NCBI RefSeq assembly: GCF_014303395.1
Contig: NZ_CP060298.1
Location: 5,041,001 to 5,105,000 of the forward strand
Length of the DNA: 64,000 nucleotides
Direction: 5' to 3'
From: Nakamurella sp. PAMC28650
GTDB lineage: Bacteria; Actinomycetota; Actinomycetes; Mycobacteriales; Nakamurellaceae
The position numbers were made by a program, and so were the translations under genes. The first letter of the stretch is position 1. Every line of letters starts with the position of its first letter. The notes below the pieces were generated by a model, which saw nothing but the letters and a program-made list of their open reading frames with translations, was not told the origin of the DNA and searched no databases. This document shows positions 53,331 through 62,433 of this stretch, one piece after another.

Positions 53331-54005
53331 ATGAGCTCTGCCACCGTCCACCGACCGCCGACCGGCAGGCCACGGGCCCGCGGTTGGATCCACTGGTACT
53401 CGGCCATGGCCGGTGGCCTGCTGGGGGTGGTCCTGGTCGTGATGGCGGCGACCACGGTCGGTACCTCGGCAGCGATCTCCTGCACGATCTACGCGATCAC
53501 CATCGTCGGGCTGTTCGGCATCAGCGCGACCTACCACCGCCACACCTGGATCTCGCCGCGTGCCCGTACCTGGATGAAACGCGCGGACCACTCGATGATC
53601 TTCGTCTTCATCGCCGGCACCTACACGCCGCTGGCGGTGCTGGCCGTGCCGGGCACCAAGGGCACGGTCCTGCTGGCGATCGTCTGGATCGGGGCCGTCG
53701 GGGGCGTCGCACTGAAGATGCTGTTCCCCAACTCTCCCCGTTGGCTCGGCGTGCCGTTCTACGTCGCGCTCGGCTGGGTCGCCGTCTTCGCCATGCCCCA
53801 GCTGCTGCACAACGGCGGCGTCGCGGTGATCGTCCTGATCATCACCGGCGGTTTGCTCTACACGGTCGGCGCGGTCTTCTACGCGATCCGCCGGCCCAAC
53901 CCCTGGCCCGGGACCTTCGGGTACCACGAGGTGTTTCACGCCGCCGTCACCCTCGCGGCCCTGTGCCACTACGTGGCGATCTTCCTCGTCCTCTACTCCG
54001 GCTGA
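53331..54005 (+). CDS. Hemolysin III family (PAQR-like) membrane protein
   Basis: 224 residues, seven predicted membrane segments. Family motifs: SATYHRHTWISPRARTWMKR with D-HSMIFVFIAGTYTP, and the C-terminal YHEVFHAAVTLAALCHY, giving the Ser/His/Asp/His metal-site pattern of CREST/PAQR hydrolase-like proteins. GGGGGC precedes ATG. Divergent from uppS with 135 bp between. Despite the name, haemolysis is not implied. Confidence 0.92.
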   Translation: MSSATVHRPPTGRPRARGWIHWYSAMAGGLLGVVLVVMAATTVGTSAAISCTIYAITIVGLFGISATYHRHTWISPRARTWMKRADHSMIFVFIAGTYTPLAVLAVPGTKGTVLLAIVWIGAVGGVALKMLFPNSPRWLGVPFYVALGWVAVFAMPQLLHNGGVAVIVLIITGGLLYTVGAVFYAIRRPNPWPGTFGYHEVFHAAVTLAALCHYVAIFLVLYSG

Positions 54006-54016
54006 CCCCCCTGTCG

Positions 54017-54096
54017 GCGTGGATCAACTTCGCAGGCATGGGCGAAAGTGATGACTCCTGTCACTCCAATCCCAAATCGTCCAACTTGATCCATGC
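54017..54096. repeat. Extragenic palindromic repeat, copy C (80 bp)
   Basis: GCGTGGATCAACTTCGC at the start and CCAACTTGATCCATGC at the end. Its reverse complement aligns gap-free with copy B at 68 of 80 positions. It starts 12 bp after the hemolysin III stop. Confidence 0.82.
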
Positions 54097-54115
54097 AGCC
54101 CTTCCGGACATGGAA

Positions 54116-54157
54116 AAGCGGCGGCCCGGGGAACAGATGCTCCCGAGACCGCCGCTT
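54116..54157. terminator. Bidirectional hairpin terminator
   Basis: AAGCGGCGG (54116-54124) pairs with CCGCCGCTT (54149-54157), with further inner pairing of CGGG and CCCG. Located between the convergent hemolysin III and regulator genes. Confidence 0.75.
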
Positions 54158-54173
54158 CGTCGTGCGGGCGGAT

Positions 54174-54911
54174 TCAGCCGAGGTCAGGGCCCTTGGAACG
54201 GAGCCGATTGACCTCTTCCATTGCCGAGCGGAGATCGCCCAGCCACTCGTCGGCGTGATCGCCGACCAGGCGGATCGCCCAGACCAGCGCGTCCGAACGC
54301 GAGCGCGCCACGCCGGAATCGACCAACGTGTCGAGCACCTGACGCTCGCTCTGACGCAACCGCGTCATGACCGGAACGGAGGCCGTCGTGAACAGTTCCT
54401 CGGATGTCCCCAGCCTGGCGCCCCAGGAGATCTCCCGTCCGTACCGGAACTGCCCCTGACGGGCGATCTCGATTCGGGCCTCGCGGGTGTCCTCGCGGAA
54501 CCTGGCGATGCGTCCCGCTTCGGCGGCTGCGGTCGCGGCCGCGTCCTGCTTCTCGGTCGACGTCTCGAGGGGTGGAAGCTCCCCGACGATCAGGATTTCG
54601 TCGCGATCCACCGTGAGGGCCGGCGCCCCGGTGAACCAGTCGCTGGGCAGTCGGCCGGCGAACCAGCCGCCGGCGTCGGAGGCGTCAGGAGCCTCTGGGG
54701 CTCCCCCACGACCTCGACCCCGAGGGCCGAACGGGCGTCCATATGGGCCGAAACCGCCTCCACCGCCGAAACCTTCGCCGCGTCCGCGACCGCCTTTGCC
54801 GCCGCGTCCGCGCGGGCCTTCACCCTCGCCGCCACCCTCGAACTCCGGACCGAACGCGGGCGCGCCGTGACTGCCGAAGGGGCCCCGAACATGGTGTGAA
54901 TGTGTGTTCAT
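54174..54911 (-). CDS. Gly/Arg-rich protein with ribbon-helix-helix-like C-terminus, putative regulator
   Basis: 245 residues. Residues ~1-75 are Gly/Arg/Pro-rich (GGKGGRGRGEGFGGGGGFGP). Then a compact region WFAGRLPSDWFTGAPALTVD with DEILIVGELPPLE, a helical stretch rich in Ala/Glu/Arg, and SERQVLDTLVDSGVARSRSD followed by ALVWAIRLVGDHADEW, which has the spacing of a ribbon-helix-helix or short HTH DNA-binding unit. Its upstream region has three TGTAA repeats in an unusually AT-rich stretch, suggesting autoregulation. No named family recognised. Confidence 0.72.
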   Translation of the reverse strand: MNTHSHHVRGPFGSHGAPAFGPEFEGGGEGEGPRGRGGKGGRGRGEGFGGGGGFGPYGRPFGPRGRGRGGAPEAPDASDAGGWFAGRLPSDWFTGAPALTVDRDEILIVGELPPLETSTEKQDAAATAAAEAGRIARFREDTREARIEIARQGQFRYGREISWGARLGTSEELFTTASVPVMTRLRQSERQVLDTLVDSGVARSRSDALVWAIRLVGDHADEWLGDLRSAMEEVNRLRSKGPDLG

Positions 54912-54937
54912 GATGTTCTCTTCTCTCTAGGTCGTTG

Positions 54938-54968
54938 TTGATTACAACGTTACACTGCTTACAACTAT
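54938..54968 (-). promoter_or_regulatory. Promoter/operator with three TGTAA direct repeats
   Basis: TTACA occurs at 54942-54946, 54950-54954 and 54959-54963 (TGTAA on the minus strand), with 8- and 9-bp spacing, in an AT-rich island 27-57 bp upstream of the regulator gene. One repeat creates TAACGT, which could serve as a -10. Good candidate for an autoregulatory site. Confidence 0.5.
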
Positions 54969-55010
54969 GACAGAAGGGGGTTTGTTCCCGGGGTCGGGCC
55001 GAGTCAGGAG

Positions 55011-55334
55011 GGCCGCGCTGATGAACTCGTTGACTCGCGTCCCACCCGCCCCACAACGGCGAAGTTGATCAGCGCCGGCGAAGTTGATCAGCGCAGGGCC
55101 CGGCCGCCCGACCAGCAGAAGGGGCCGCGCTGATCAACTCGTTGACTCGCGTCCCACCCGTCCCACAACGGCGAAGTTGATCAGCGCAAGCGAAGTTGAT
55201 CAGCGCGGGACCCGGCCGCCCGACCAGCAGAAGGGGCCGCGCTGACCAACTCGTTGACTCGCGTCCCACCCGTCCCACAAAGGCGAAGTTGATCAGCGCA
55301 AGCGAAGTTGATCAGCGCGGGACCCGGCCGCCCC
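55011..55334. repeat. 112-bp tandem repeat, three copies (extragenic repeat family, copy D)
   Basis: Units begin at 55011, 55123 and 55235 with GGCCGCGCTGA; the third is about 100 bp. Each contains GCGTCCCACCC and two copies of GCGAAGTTGATCAGCGC. The reverse complement shares GATCAACTTCGCC and GGGACGGGTGGGAC with copy B, so this is a diverged, tandemly amplified relative. It fills most of the gap between the regulator promoter and the YyaL-type gene. Confidence 0.85.
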
Positions 55335-55358
55335 AGCCAGGCCGCCGGCGGGGGCAGA

Positions 55359-57383
55359 TCAGCGGGAGGTGAGGAGCGTCCGGAGATCGGCGGGACCGGT
55401 CACCGGGCGGTCGCAGACGAAACCGCGACACACGTAGGCCGCCGGTAGCCCGTCCACCGGTGGCCGGCCGTCGAGCAGGGGCGCGGAGCCCGGTTCACCG
55501 ACCACCACGACCGCACCGCCGGGCGCATGACGACGAGCCACGGCAGCGAGCGCATCGCGCTCGGGACCGGCCGGGCCGGAAATCGCGATCTGGAGCGGCC
55601 CGGAAGCGAGCGCCTCGGCCCCGGCCAGGTGCCAACCGGCCGAGCGGGGCACCCGCATCAGCAGGGTGGACACCGTTCCCATGGCCTTCTCGGCGGCGCG
55701 GAGGTACTCACCGGATCCGACCAACGATCCTGCGGTCAGCAGAGCGTCCACGACGGAGGACGCACCGGACGGCGCAGCGCCGTCGCCGGGATCCCGCGGT
55801 CGCAGGAACAGCTGTTCGGCGTCGTCGGCGGTGTCGTTGAAGCCGCCGTCCGGGGCACCGAAGTGCGCCAGCACGACGTCGAGCACCGAGATCGCGGCCT
55901 CGAGCCACACCGGATCGGAGTCGGCCTGGTGCAGCGCGAGCAGACCGGCGGCCAGATCGGCGTGGTCGACCAGGACAGCTGCCCCCGGACCGGCCACGAA
56001 GTCGCGGGAGGACCGGCGCCAACGGCCGTCGACCAGGTGCACGTCCAACAGGTACCGGGCGGCCTCCGCGGCACGCTCGATCCAATCGGGACGACCGGCG
56101 GCCGCACCGGCCTCGGCCAGCGCCCTGATCGCCAGGCCGTTGCTGCGCAGCACTACGAGGTCGTCCCGGCCCGGTTGGGGTCGCTGCGCCCTGGCCGTGA
56201 GCAGTTCCCGGCTCACCCGCTCGTACCAGGCCGGATCCCCTGGGTCGGACTGCAGACGTAGCACGGCACCGGCCAGCGCCGCATCGTGATCATCCAGATC
56301 CAACCCGAAGACGGTGGCTGCGCGCCGGGCGTCGTCCTCGCCGAGAACGTCCTGCAGTTGGCCGCGATCCCAGAGGTAGGTGGCTCCTTCGACCCCGCCG
56401 GTGTCGGCGTCCAGCGAGGCCGCGAACGCGCCCGAGGCGGTCCGCAGCGAACGGATCAGAAAATCTGCCGTCTGCGCGACCACCCGGGTCGACAGCATGG
56501 AGCCGGTCAGCCGCGCGTGGTGGGAGTAGACCGCCAGCAGAAGCCCGTTGTCGTCCAGCATTTTCTCAAAATGTGGTACGAGCCAACGTGAGTCGACGCT
56601 GTAGCGGGAGAATCCGCCACCGAGCTGGTCGTAGATGCCACCACGGGCCATTCGCTCCAGAGTCAGCCCGGCAGCGGCGAGCGAGCTCTCGTCCCCGGTC
56701 CGCTCGTAGTGCCGGAGCAGGAACTCGCAGACCATCGCCGGCGGGAACTTCGGCGCACCGGGAAACCCTCCGTTGACGCGGTCGATCTGACCCGCCAACG
56801 AACCCGCGGCCAGGGCCAGTTCGTCGCCGTCCAGGGGCGCGGCTGTCGAGGACTCCCCCGTCGCGACCGCGTTGGCCAGGCTGACCTCGGCCAGCGACTC
56901 CCTGATCGCGGCGGCCGCCTCCACCACCCTCGAGTTGTCCTCGCGCCAGGCGGCGCTGAACGCCGTCAGCACCTGGCGGAACGAGGGAAGCTGATGCGAC
57001 GGCATCGGCGGGTAGTAGGTGCCGGCGTGGAACGGCGTGCGTTCGGGGGTCAGGAAACACGTCATCGGCCATCCACCGGAGCCGGTCAGGGCCTGGGTGG
57101 CCGTCATGTAGACGGCGTCGACGTCCGGCCGCTCCTCCCGATCGACCTTGATGGCCACGAAGTCACGGTTGATCTGTTCGGCCACCACCGGGTCGGAGAA
57201 CGACTCGCGAGCCATCACGTGACACCAGTGACACGACGCGTAACCGATCGAGAGCAACACCGGCACGTTCCGCCGCACGGCCTCCGCGAAGGCCTCCGGC
57301 CCCCACTGCCACCAGTCGACCGGCTGCGTCGCATGCTGCCGCAGGTAGGTCGAGGTGGCACCGGCCAGACGGGTCCCAGTCAC
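55359..57383 (-). CDS. Thioredoxin-domain protein (YyaL/DUF255 family)
   Basis: 674 residues. N-terminal thioredoxin-like DUF255 domain (~1-165) starting with [18 protein letters not shown] and having CHWC in [18 protein letters not shown]; then a large alpha/alpha-toroid domain ([40 protein letters not shown] and [20 protein letters not shown]) related to N-acylglucosamine-2-epimerase folds. Cytosolic. Twelve bases after the small membrane protein gene, in the mca operon; same order as Rv1082-Rv1084 (recalled). Precise role unknown. Confidence 0.93.
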   Translation of the reverse strand: MTGTRLAGATSTYLRQHATQPVDWWQWGPEAFAEAVRRNVPVLLSIGYASCHWCHVMARESFSDPVVAEQINRDFVAIKVDREERPDVDAVYMTATQALTGSGGWPMTCFLTPERTPFHAGTYYPPMPSHQLPSFRQVLTAFSAAWREDNSRVVEAAAAIRESLAEVSLANAVATGESSTAAPLDGDELALAAGSLAGQIDRVNGGFPGAPKFPPAMVCEFLLRHYERTGDESSLAAAGLTLERMARGGIYDQLGGGFSRYSVDSRWLVPHFEKMLDDNGLLLAVYSHHARLTGSMLSTRVVAQTADFLIRSLRTASGAFAASLDADTGGVEGATYLWDRGQLQDVLGEDDARRAATVFGLDLDDHDAALAGAVLRLQSDPGDPAWYERVSRELLTARAQRPQPGRDDLVVLRSNGLAIRALAEAGAAAGRPDWIERAAEAARYLLDVHLVDGRWRRSSRDFVAGPGAAVLVDHADLAAGLLALHQADSDPVWLEAAISVLDVVLAHFGAPDGGFNDTADDAEQLFLRPRDPGDGAAPSGASSVVDALLTAGSLVGSGEYLRAAEKAMGTVSTLLMRVPRSAGWHLAGAEALASGPLQIAISGPAGPERDALAAVARRHAPGGAVVVVGEPGSAPLLDGRPPVDGLPAAYVCRGFVCDRPVTGPADLRTLLTSR

Positions 57384-57395
57384 CCGATCGACGCC

Positions 57396-57863
57396 CTAGC
57401 GGGGGGACGCGGGCGGCGTCGGACCAGGCTCTGGCCTGTCATCCCCGGCCGTACCAGTCCCGGCCGCACCAGTCCCGGCCGCACCTGAGCCGGCCACACC
57501 ATCCCCGGCCACACCCGCGCCACCTGCGCCACCTGCGCCAGCATCAGCACCGACATCACCAGCGCCACCACCTGCCGCGGCCCGACCCAACGAGCCGTCG
57601 TGCATCGCCGACGCCGACGCCCCGACGGTGACCGGAGCCCCGACGGTCGCAAAGGATTTCGGCACCTTCTTGAGGTTGCGGTTCATCGACTTGACGAGGA
57701 AGTAGACCGCCACGCAGAGCAGCACGATGACGAGCAGACCGATCGGGGCGGCCTCGCCCCATTCCGGACCTTTGCCGGTGGTCGGGTCCACGTCGCTCGG
57801 GCTGTTCCCGCCGGTGGCCAGATAGCCCTGGACGGACGCCGCGGTACTCGTCAGGACGTTCAC
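57396..57863 (-). CDS. Small membrane protein of the mca locus (Rv1083-like)
   Basis: 155 residues. One membrane helix (IGLLVIVLLCVAVYFLVKSM, ~residues 41-60) followed by NRNLKKVPKSF, the recognisable element of the small protein next to mca in mycobacteria. The remaining ~80 residues are Ala/Gly/Pro-rich with AGAGGAGGAGVAG-type repeats. GTG start overlaps the mca stop (GTGA), so it is co-translated with mca. Confidence 0.8.
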   Translation of the reverse strand: MNVLTSTAASVQGYLATGGNSPSDVDPTTGKGPEWGEAAPIGLLVIVLLCVAVYFLVKSMNRNLKKVPKSFATVGAPVTVGASASAMHDGSLGRAAAGGGAGDVGADAGAGGAGGAGVAGDGVAGSGAAGTGAAGTGTAGDDRPEPGPTPPASPR

Positions 57864-58780
57864 GAGACGACCCGCTCACGGATGCCGGCGAACAGATCGG
57901 TCTCGGGCATCTCGGTGTCCACCAGCGACCGGGCCAGTTCGTAGTCGTCGGTCGCCCAGACGGAGGCCTCGATGTCGTGCGGGACGGCGAACCAGTGGGC
58001 GTTCGGATCGATCTGCGTCTCGTGAGCCTTGAGGGCGGCATCCCGCTGGGGGAAGAAGTCGGCCGCGGCGATCTTGGTGGTGACCCGGACGCCCGGATCG
58101 GGACGCGGGTTCTCCGAGAAGCGCTTGATCCAGTCGTCGAACGGGCCTTCGCCGGTCCGTTCCCTGACGGCGTCGTTGATCGCGAGCATCCGCTGCTTGG
58201 AGAAGCCGACGTTGTAGTAGAGCTTTAGCGGCTGCCAGGGGTCGCCGGTCCCGGGATAGGCGTCCGGGTCACCGGCCGCCTCGAACGCCGCGATCGAGAC
58301 GACGTGGCAGCGGATGTGGTCGGGATGCGGGTACCCGCCGTTCTCGTCGTACGTCGTCATCACGTGCGGACGGAACGCGCGGACCAGACGGACGAGGGCC
58401 TCGATCTCGATCGCCGGGTCCAACGCACCGAAGGAGTCCTCCGGCAGCGTCCAGGTCTCCGGTGCTCCTTCGTGATATCCGGAGTCGGTGAAGCCGAGCC
58501 AGGCGTGCGCGACACCGAGAATCTCGGCCGCCCTGGCCATCTCGGCGACCCGCAGCGCGGGGATGTCGATGTCCATGTCGGCGAACTTGGGATTCAGCAC
58601 GTCGCCGCGCTCGCCACCGGTGCACGAGACGACCAACACCCCGACGCCGTCGTGCGCGTACTTGGCCAGGCTGGCCGCCCCCTTGCTCGACTCGTCGTCC
58701 GGATGGGCGTGCACCGCCATCAGGCGCAGCGCCGCACCGGCCGCAGCCACCGACCGGTCGCGCGCCGCATCGGTCGCCAT
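57860..58780 (-). CDS. mca: Mycothiol S-conjugate amidase
   Basis: About 306 residues from ATG 58780. Cleaves mycothiol conjugates of electrophiles, releasing a mercapturate for export; a detoxification step specific to mycothiol-making actinobacteria. Zinc and catalytic motifs AVHAHPDDESSKG and GGYPHPDHIRCH are intact; VRERTGEGPFDDWIKRFSE is family-typical. Start is uncertain: GTG 58831 (VSERSTVG) is possible, and the frame stays open to 58957. An 18-bp direct repeat (CACTGTGCTTCGTTCGCT) lies in the start region. Operon with the next two genes. Confidence 0.94.
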   Translation of the reverse strand: MATDAARDRSVAAAGAALRLMAVHAHPDDESSKGAASLAKYAHDGVGVLVVSCTGGERGDVLNPKFADMDIDIPALRVAEMARAAEILGVAHAWLGFTDSGYHEGAPETWTLPEDSFGALDPAIEIEALVRLVRAFRPHVMTTYDENGGYPHPDHIRCHVVSIAAFEAAGDPDAYPGTGDPWQPLKLYYNVGFSKQRMLAINDAVRERTGEGPFDDWIKRFSENPRPDPGVRVTTKIAAADFFPQRDAALKAHETQIDPNAHWFAVPHDIEASVWATDDYELARSLVDTEMPETDLFAGIRERVVS

Positions 58781-59439
58781 CGGGTCCCGGGCATCCGTCA
58801 GCCCTTCGCCCACTGTGCTTCGTTCGCTCACTGTGCTTCGTTCCCTTCCAGCCGGGCGTGTCACCACCCTGTCGACCCATTGTCCCCCGCCGACGGCCGT
58901 GGTCCGAGCCGCCGGCGCATCTTTGCAGGTCACGTCCATGACGATGAGGTGCGTCACGCCGTGGAGGCGAACTTCGCCGTGCGCATCGGGCCGTGGTGGC
59001 CAACCCCACCCGACCGCGCCGGAGCACGAGGTGGAGACAGGGTCGCGACCAGGGCGACTGTGCCGATTAGGGTGTCCTGTCGTCCCTGCGTGTTAAACTT
59101 GCGACCATTCAGACGACCCCGCAGGGTCGTCTGGTGTTTTATTTGTACCGAGCGTTTGTACCGAGCGTCTGTACCGCGCGTCGGTAGTGAGCTCGTCCTG
59201 CAATTTCGGGTACGGCGTCGTCCCCCGGTCTGCGCCCACGCACCCGAGGCTCACGCACCTCGGGCGCGGCTCCTGTGCAAGACACATTTCTAGTGGGGAT
59301 CGGTCTGGCTGTACCCGTTGTCCGCTCGACACTGCAGTCCGCTCGACACTGCAGTCCGCTCGACGCTTCGACACCTCATGACGCGTGCATCCCCTGCTCT
59401 GCCTGCCCGGCCCTTTCGTACACATATCAAGGAGTTGAC
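58781..59439. other. Intergenic region between mca and greA
   Basis: About 600 bp with no supportable gene. It holds a TAAACT box (59094-59099), an intrinsic terminator (59110-59138), three TTGTACCGAGCG-type repeats (about 59144-59180) and two to three CCGCTCGACACTGCAGT repeats (about 59320-59365). In M. tuberculosis a DUF4307 gene lies here (recalled); none was found. Confidence 0.6.
59110..59143 (+). terminator. Intrinsic terminator or attenuator upstream of greA
   Basis: CAGACGACCC (59110-59119) pairs perfectly with GGGTCGTCTG (59124-59133) around a 4-nt loop, followed by GTGTTTTATTT. A rare U-tailed terminator for this GC-rich genome, pointing toward greA about 300 bp downstream and lying just after a TAAACT box. 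Confidence 0.75.
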
Positions 59440-59931
59440 ATGACCGGAACTGTCGCAACCTGGCTGACCCAGGAGGCGCACGATCGTCTCAAGCACGAGC
59501 TCGACGAGTTGGTACTGCAGCGACCGGTCATCGCCGCGGAGATCAACGCCCGTCGTGAGGAGGGCGACCTCAAGGAGAACGGCGGTTACCACGCGGCCCG
59601 CGACGAACAGGCCAAGATGGAGGACCGGATCCGCAAGCTCCAGGAGCTGCTCAGGGAGGCGCAGGTCGGCGTCCGGCCCGCGGACGACGGCACCGTCGAA
59701 CCAGGCATGGTGGTGACGGTCGCATACGACGGTGACGAGAGCGACCAGGAGACCTTCCTGCTGGGCTCCCGTGAGGAAGGCATGCACGGCACGCTGCAGG
59801 TCTACTCGCCGCAGTCGCCGTTGGGCGCAGCCATCCACGGAGCCTCCAAGGGCGAATCCCGCGAATACCTGTTGCCCAACGGCAAGACCCAGAAGGTCCG
59901 CATCGTCGAAGCGAAGCCCTACGGCGGCTGA
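59440..59931 (+). CDS. greA: Transcription elongation factor GreA
   Basis: 163 residues. Rescues backtracked RNA polymerase by stimulating transcript cleavage. N-terminal coiled coil ([36 protein letters not shown] with the catalytic acidic tip near the DLKEN turn) and C-terminal FKBP-like domain ([18 protein letters not shown]). ATG preceded by AAGGAG. Long leader with a terminator-like hairpin. Confidence 0.96.
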   Translation: MTGTVATWLTQEAHDRLKHELDELVLQRPVIAAEINARREEGDLKENGGYHAARDEQAKMEDRIRKLQELLREAQVGVRPADDGTVEPGMVVTVAYDGDESDQETFLLGSREEGMHGTLQVYSPQSPLGAAIHGASKGESREYLLPNGKTQKVRIVEAKPYGG

Positions 59932-59945
59932 TCTCCGGCCCGCAG

Positions 59946-59985
59946 GCAGGAAGGGCCGCACCCGATCGGGTGCGGCCCTTCCTGC
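59946..59985. terminator. Bidirectional hairpin between greA and ilvA
   Basis: A perfect 18-bp stem (left arm GCAGGAAGGGCCGCACCC) with a GATC loop; the whole 40 nt is palindromic. No T-run. It lies between convergent genes and should stop both transcripts. Confidence 0.85.
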
Positions 59986-60008
59986 TGTCCGGGGGGATGC
60001 GGGAGTTG

Positions 60009-61250
60009 CTACCGGTGGTCGATCACGTGGTAGGCGGCGGCCTCCAGACATTGCAGCAGTTCGTCCCGGTGCTCGGGCCCCCGTGTCTCCAGGCGCAGGT
60101 CGACCTGGACGTCACCGAGGGCCAGGGTGCTGCCGAGCCGTGACTGCTCGACGTCCACCACGGACGCACCGAGTTCGCCGACCAACGCGAGCAGCCGCGC
60201 CAGCGACCCGGGCCGATCGGAGATCTCGATCCGCAGGGAGAGGAATCGGCCGGCCGCGACCAGACCGTGCTGGGTGACGTGCAGCAGCACCAGAGGATCG
60301 ATGTTGCCACCGGACAGCACCGCGACGACCGGCGGCGCGAACATCTCGGGGTGAGCCATGATCGCCGCGACGGAGGCCGCACCGGCCGGCTCGACCACCA
60401 GCTTCGCCCGTTCCAGGCACAGCAACATGGCCCGGGACAACTGGTCCTCCGACACCGTCACCAGATCATCGACCAGGCCGCTGACGTGCGAGTACGTCAG
60501 CGCCGTCGGTTCGCCCACCGCAATGCCGTCGGCCAGCGTGGACATCTTCAACAGCCGGACCGGGCGGCCGGCGGCCAGCGACCCCGGCCAGGCCGCGGCC
60601 TGCTCGGCCTGCACACCGACGATCTTGACGTCCGGGCGCCTGGCCTTCACCGCGGCGGCGATCCCGCTCAGTAGACCGCCGCCACCCGCGGATACGACGA
60701 TGGTCGCGACATCCGGTACCTGGTCGAGGATCTCGAGGCCGACCGTGCCCTGTCCGCGGATGATGTCCGGGTGGTCGAACGGATGGACCAACACCGCACC
60801 GGTCCGCGCCGCGAACGCTCGCGCCTCGATCAGCGACTCGTCGAGCGTCTCGCCGTGCAGATGGACCGTCGCCCCGTAGGCGCGGGTGGCGGTCAACTTG
60901 GCGATCGAGGCCCCCACCGGCATGAAGACGGTCGCCTCGCACCCCAGCAGCGCGGCCGCCAGCGCCACCCCCTGCGCGTGGTTGCCCGCGCTCGCCGCCA
61001 CCACCCCATTGGCGCGCTCGGCGTCGCTGAGCCTCGAGATCCTGGTGTAGGCACCACGAATCTTGAACGAGCCGGTGCGCTGGAGGTTCTCGCACTTGAG
61101 GTACACCGGGCCACCCACCATCAGGTTCAGCGGCCGGGACGACTCCATCGGCGTGTAGCGGATGACGCCCTGGAGCAACTCGGCAGCCGCTTCGATCTCC
61201 TCGACGCCGATCAGTTCGGCGAGGTCGAGGGGCACGAGGTTCTGGGTCAT
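60009..61250 (-). CDS. ilvA: Threonine ammonia-lyase (threonine dehydratase)
   Basis: 413 residues; PLP enzyme converting threonine to 2-oxobutanoate, feeding isoleucine synthesis. PLP lysine in TGSFKIRGAY, glycine loop SAGGGGLLSG and SAGNHAQGVA are present. The C-terminal ~75 residues are one ACT-like regulatory domain (LRIEISDRPGSLARLLALV), as in short IlvA forms. Start taken at ATG 61250 with AGGA seven bases upstream; GTG 61253 immediately precedes it. Confidence 0.93.
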   Translation of the reverse strand: MTQNLVPLDLAELIGVEEIEAAAELLQGVIRYTPMESSRPLNLMVGGPVYLKCENLQRTGSFKIRGAYTRISRLSDAERANGVVAASAGNHAQGVALAAALLGCEATVFMPVGASIAKLTATRAYGATVHLHGETLDESLIEARAFAARTGAVLVHPFDHPDIIRGQGTVGLEILDQVPDVATIVVSAGGGGLLSGIAAAVKARRPDVKIVGVQAEQAAAWPGSLAAGRPVRLLKMSTLADGIAVGEPTALTYSHVSGLVDDLVTVSEDQLSRAMLLCLERAKLVVEPAGAASVAAIMAHPEMFAPPVVAVLSGGNIDPLVLLHVTQHGLVAAGRFLSLRIEISDRPGSLARLLALVGELGASVVDVEQSRLGSTLALGDVQVDLRLETRGPEHRDELLQCLEAAAYHVIDHR

Positions 61251-61302
61251 CACCGCATCCTGCCACCGGCCGATCGCCGTCAGGTAGTGCCGAGCCCGGA
61301 GC

Positions 61303-62352
61303 TCAGCCGGCGTGCGGCCAGTAGGAGTCGGCCTGCAGCACGACGGCGGCCGCCCCGATCAGGCCCGCGTCACCACCGAGCAGCGCCGGGACCACCCTGG
61401 GCGAGGAGGCGTAGCCCAGACCCGCGTACTTGGCGTAGCCGTCGGCGATCGGATCGAAGAGCACGGAACCGGCCGCCGCCACCCCGCCGCCGATGACGAC
61501 GACGTCGAGATCCAGCAGGGTGACCGCTCCGGCCACGGCCAGACCGATGGCCTCGCCGGCGCGGCGGAAGGTCGCCAGGGCGATCGGCTCGCCGCGCCGC
61601 GCCGCCTCGGCCAGGGAGGCGGCATCCGTGGCCTCGCTGCCGTGCGCCCGGGCCCAGGCCGCGATGTTCGTACCGCTGGCGATGGCCTCCAGACAGCCGA
61701 TCCCCCCGCAGACGCAGGTCGGCCCGAAAGGGTCCACGCTGATGTGTCCGATGTGGCCGGCATTGCCGGTGGTGCCGGGCACCACCCGGCCGTCGATGAT
61801 CACGCCACCGCCGATGCCGGTGGAGACCACCATGCCCAGGACATTCCGTCTGCCCTGCGCCGCTCCTCGCCAGTGCTCACCCACCGCCACCGCGACCGCG
61901 TCACCGAACATCCGCACCTCGAGCCCGTACCGCTCCACCAGGCGGTCCCGCAGCGGGAACCCCCGCCAGGCCGGGATGTTGACCGGCGACACGGTACCGG
62001 CGTCGCGGTCCAGCGGCGCGGCCGTAGCGATCCCGATCCCCGGGAGCGCCGAACGCTCGTCCGGTTCGACCCCGACCGCGTGCAGGACCGAGTCGATCAC
62101 CTCGACCAGGGCCGAGTACAGCTCTTCGGCATCATCACCCTGCGGATTGGCAATCCTTCTCGCAGAGACGATCTCGCCCAGTTCGGTGACGATGCCGGCC
62201 GCGAACTTGGTGCCGCCGACGTCGATGGCCAGAGCGCAGCGACCCAGGTCCAGCGTCCTCCGCCGGTCCCATCCGGTACCGGCATCCGGCGCGGGCCCTC
62301 GTTCGTCCAGGGGGGTCAGGTGATTGTTCGGCACACCGGGATTCTTGCGCAC
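61303..62352 (-). CDS. ROK-family sugar kinase (glucokinase-like)
   Basis: 349 residues. ATP-binding LAIDVGGTKFAAGIV (~41-55), catalytic Asp in MFGDAVAVAVGEHW, GNAGHIGHISVD and the ROK zinc motif CVCGGIGCLEAIASG. No N-terminal winged helix, so a kinase and not a repressor; glucose, or N-acetylmannosamine, are typical substrates. The N-terminal ~35 residues are non-conserved and the true start may be further in. Confidence 0.88.
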   Translation of the reverse strand: MRKNPGVPNNHLTPLDERGPAPDAGTGWDRRRTLDLGRCALAIDVGGTKFAAGIVTELGEIVSARRIANPQGDDAEELYSALVEVIDSVLHAVGVEPDERSALPGIGIATAAPLDRDAGTVSPVNIPAWRGFPLRDRLVERYGLEVRMFGDAVAVAVGEHWRGAAQGRRNVLGMVVSTGIGGGVIIDGRVVPGTTGNAGHIGHISVDPFGPTCVCGGIGCLEAIASGTNIAAWARAHGSEATDAASLAEAARRGEPIALATFRRAGEAIGLAVAGAVTLLDLDVVVIGGGVAAAGSVLFDPIADGYAKYAGLGYASSPRVVPALLGGDAGLIGAAAVVLQADSYWPHAG

Positions 62353-62433
62353 CGCCCCCGCCCTCCGCTTCGTTTCCCTCCGACCCGGGCGGCGGGAGCC
62401 GCCCCGCGACTCCGGCGGCCGGCGCCCGTCAGG

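Noticed and set aside
55011-55334. CRISPR-like array of regularly spaced repeats
   Set aside because: Whole 112-bp units are duplicated, the intervening sequences are not unique spacers, and no cas genes are nearby.
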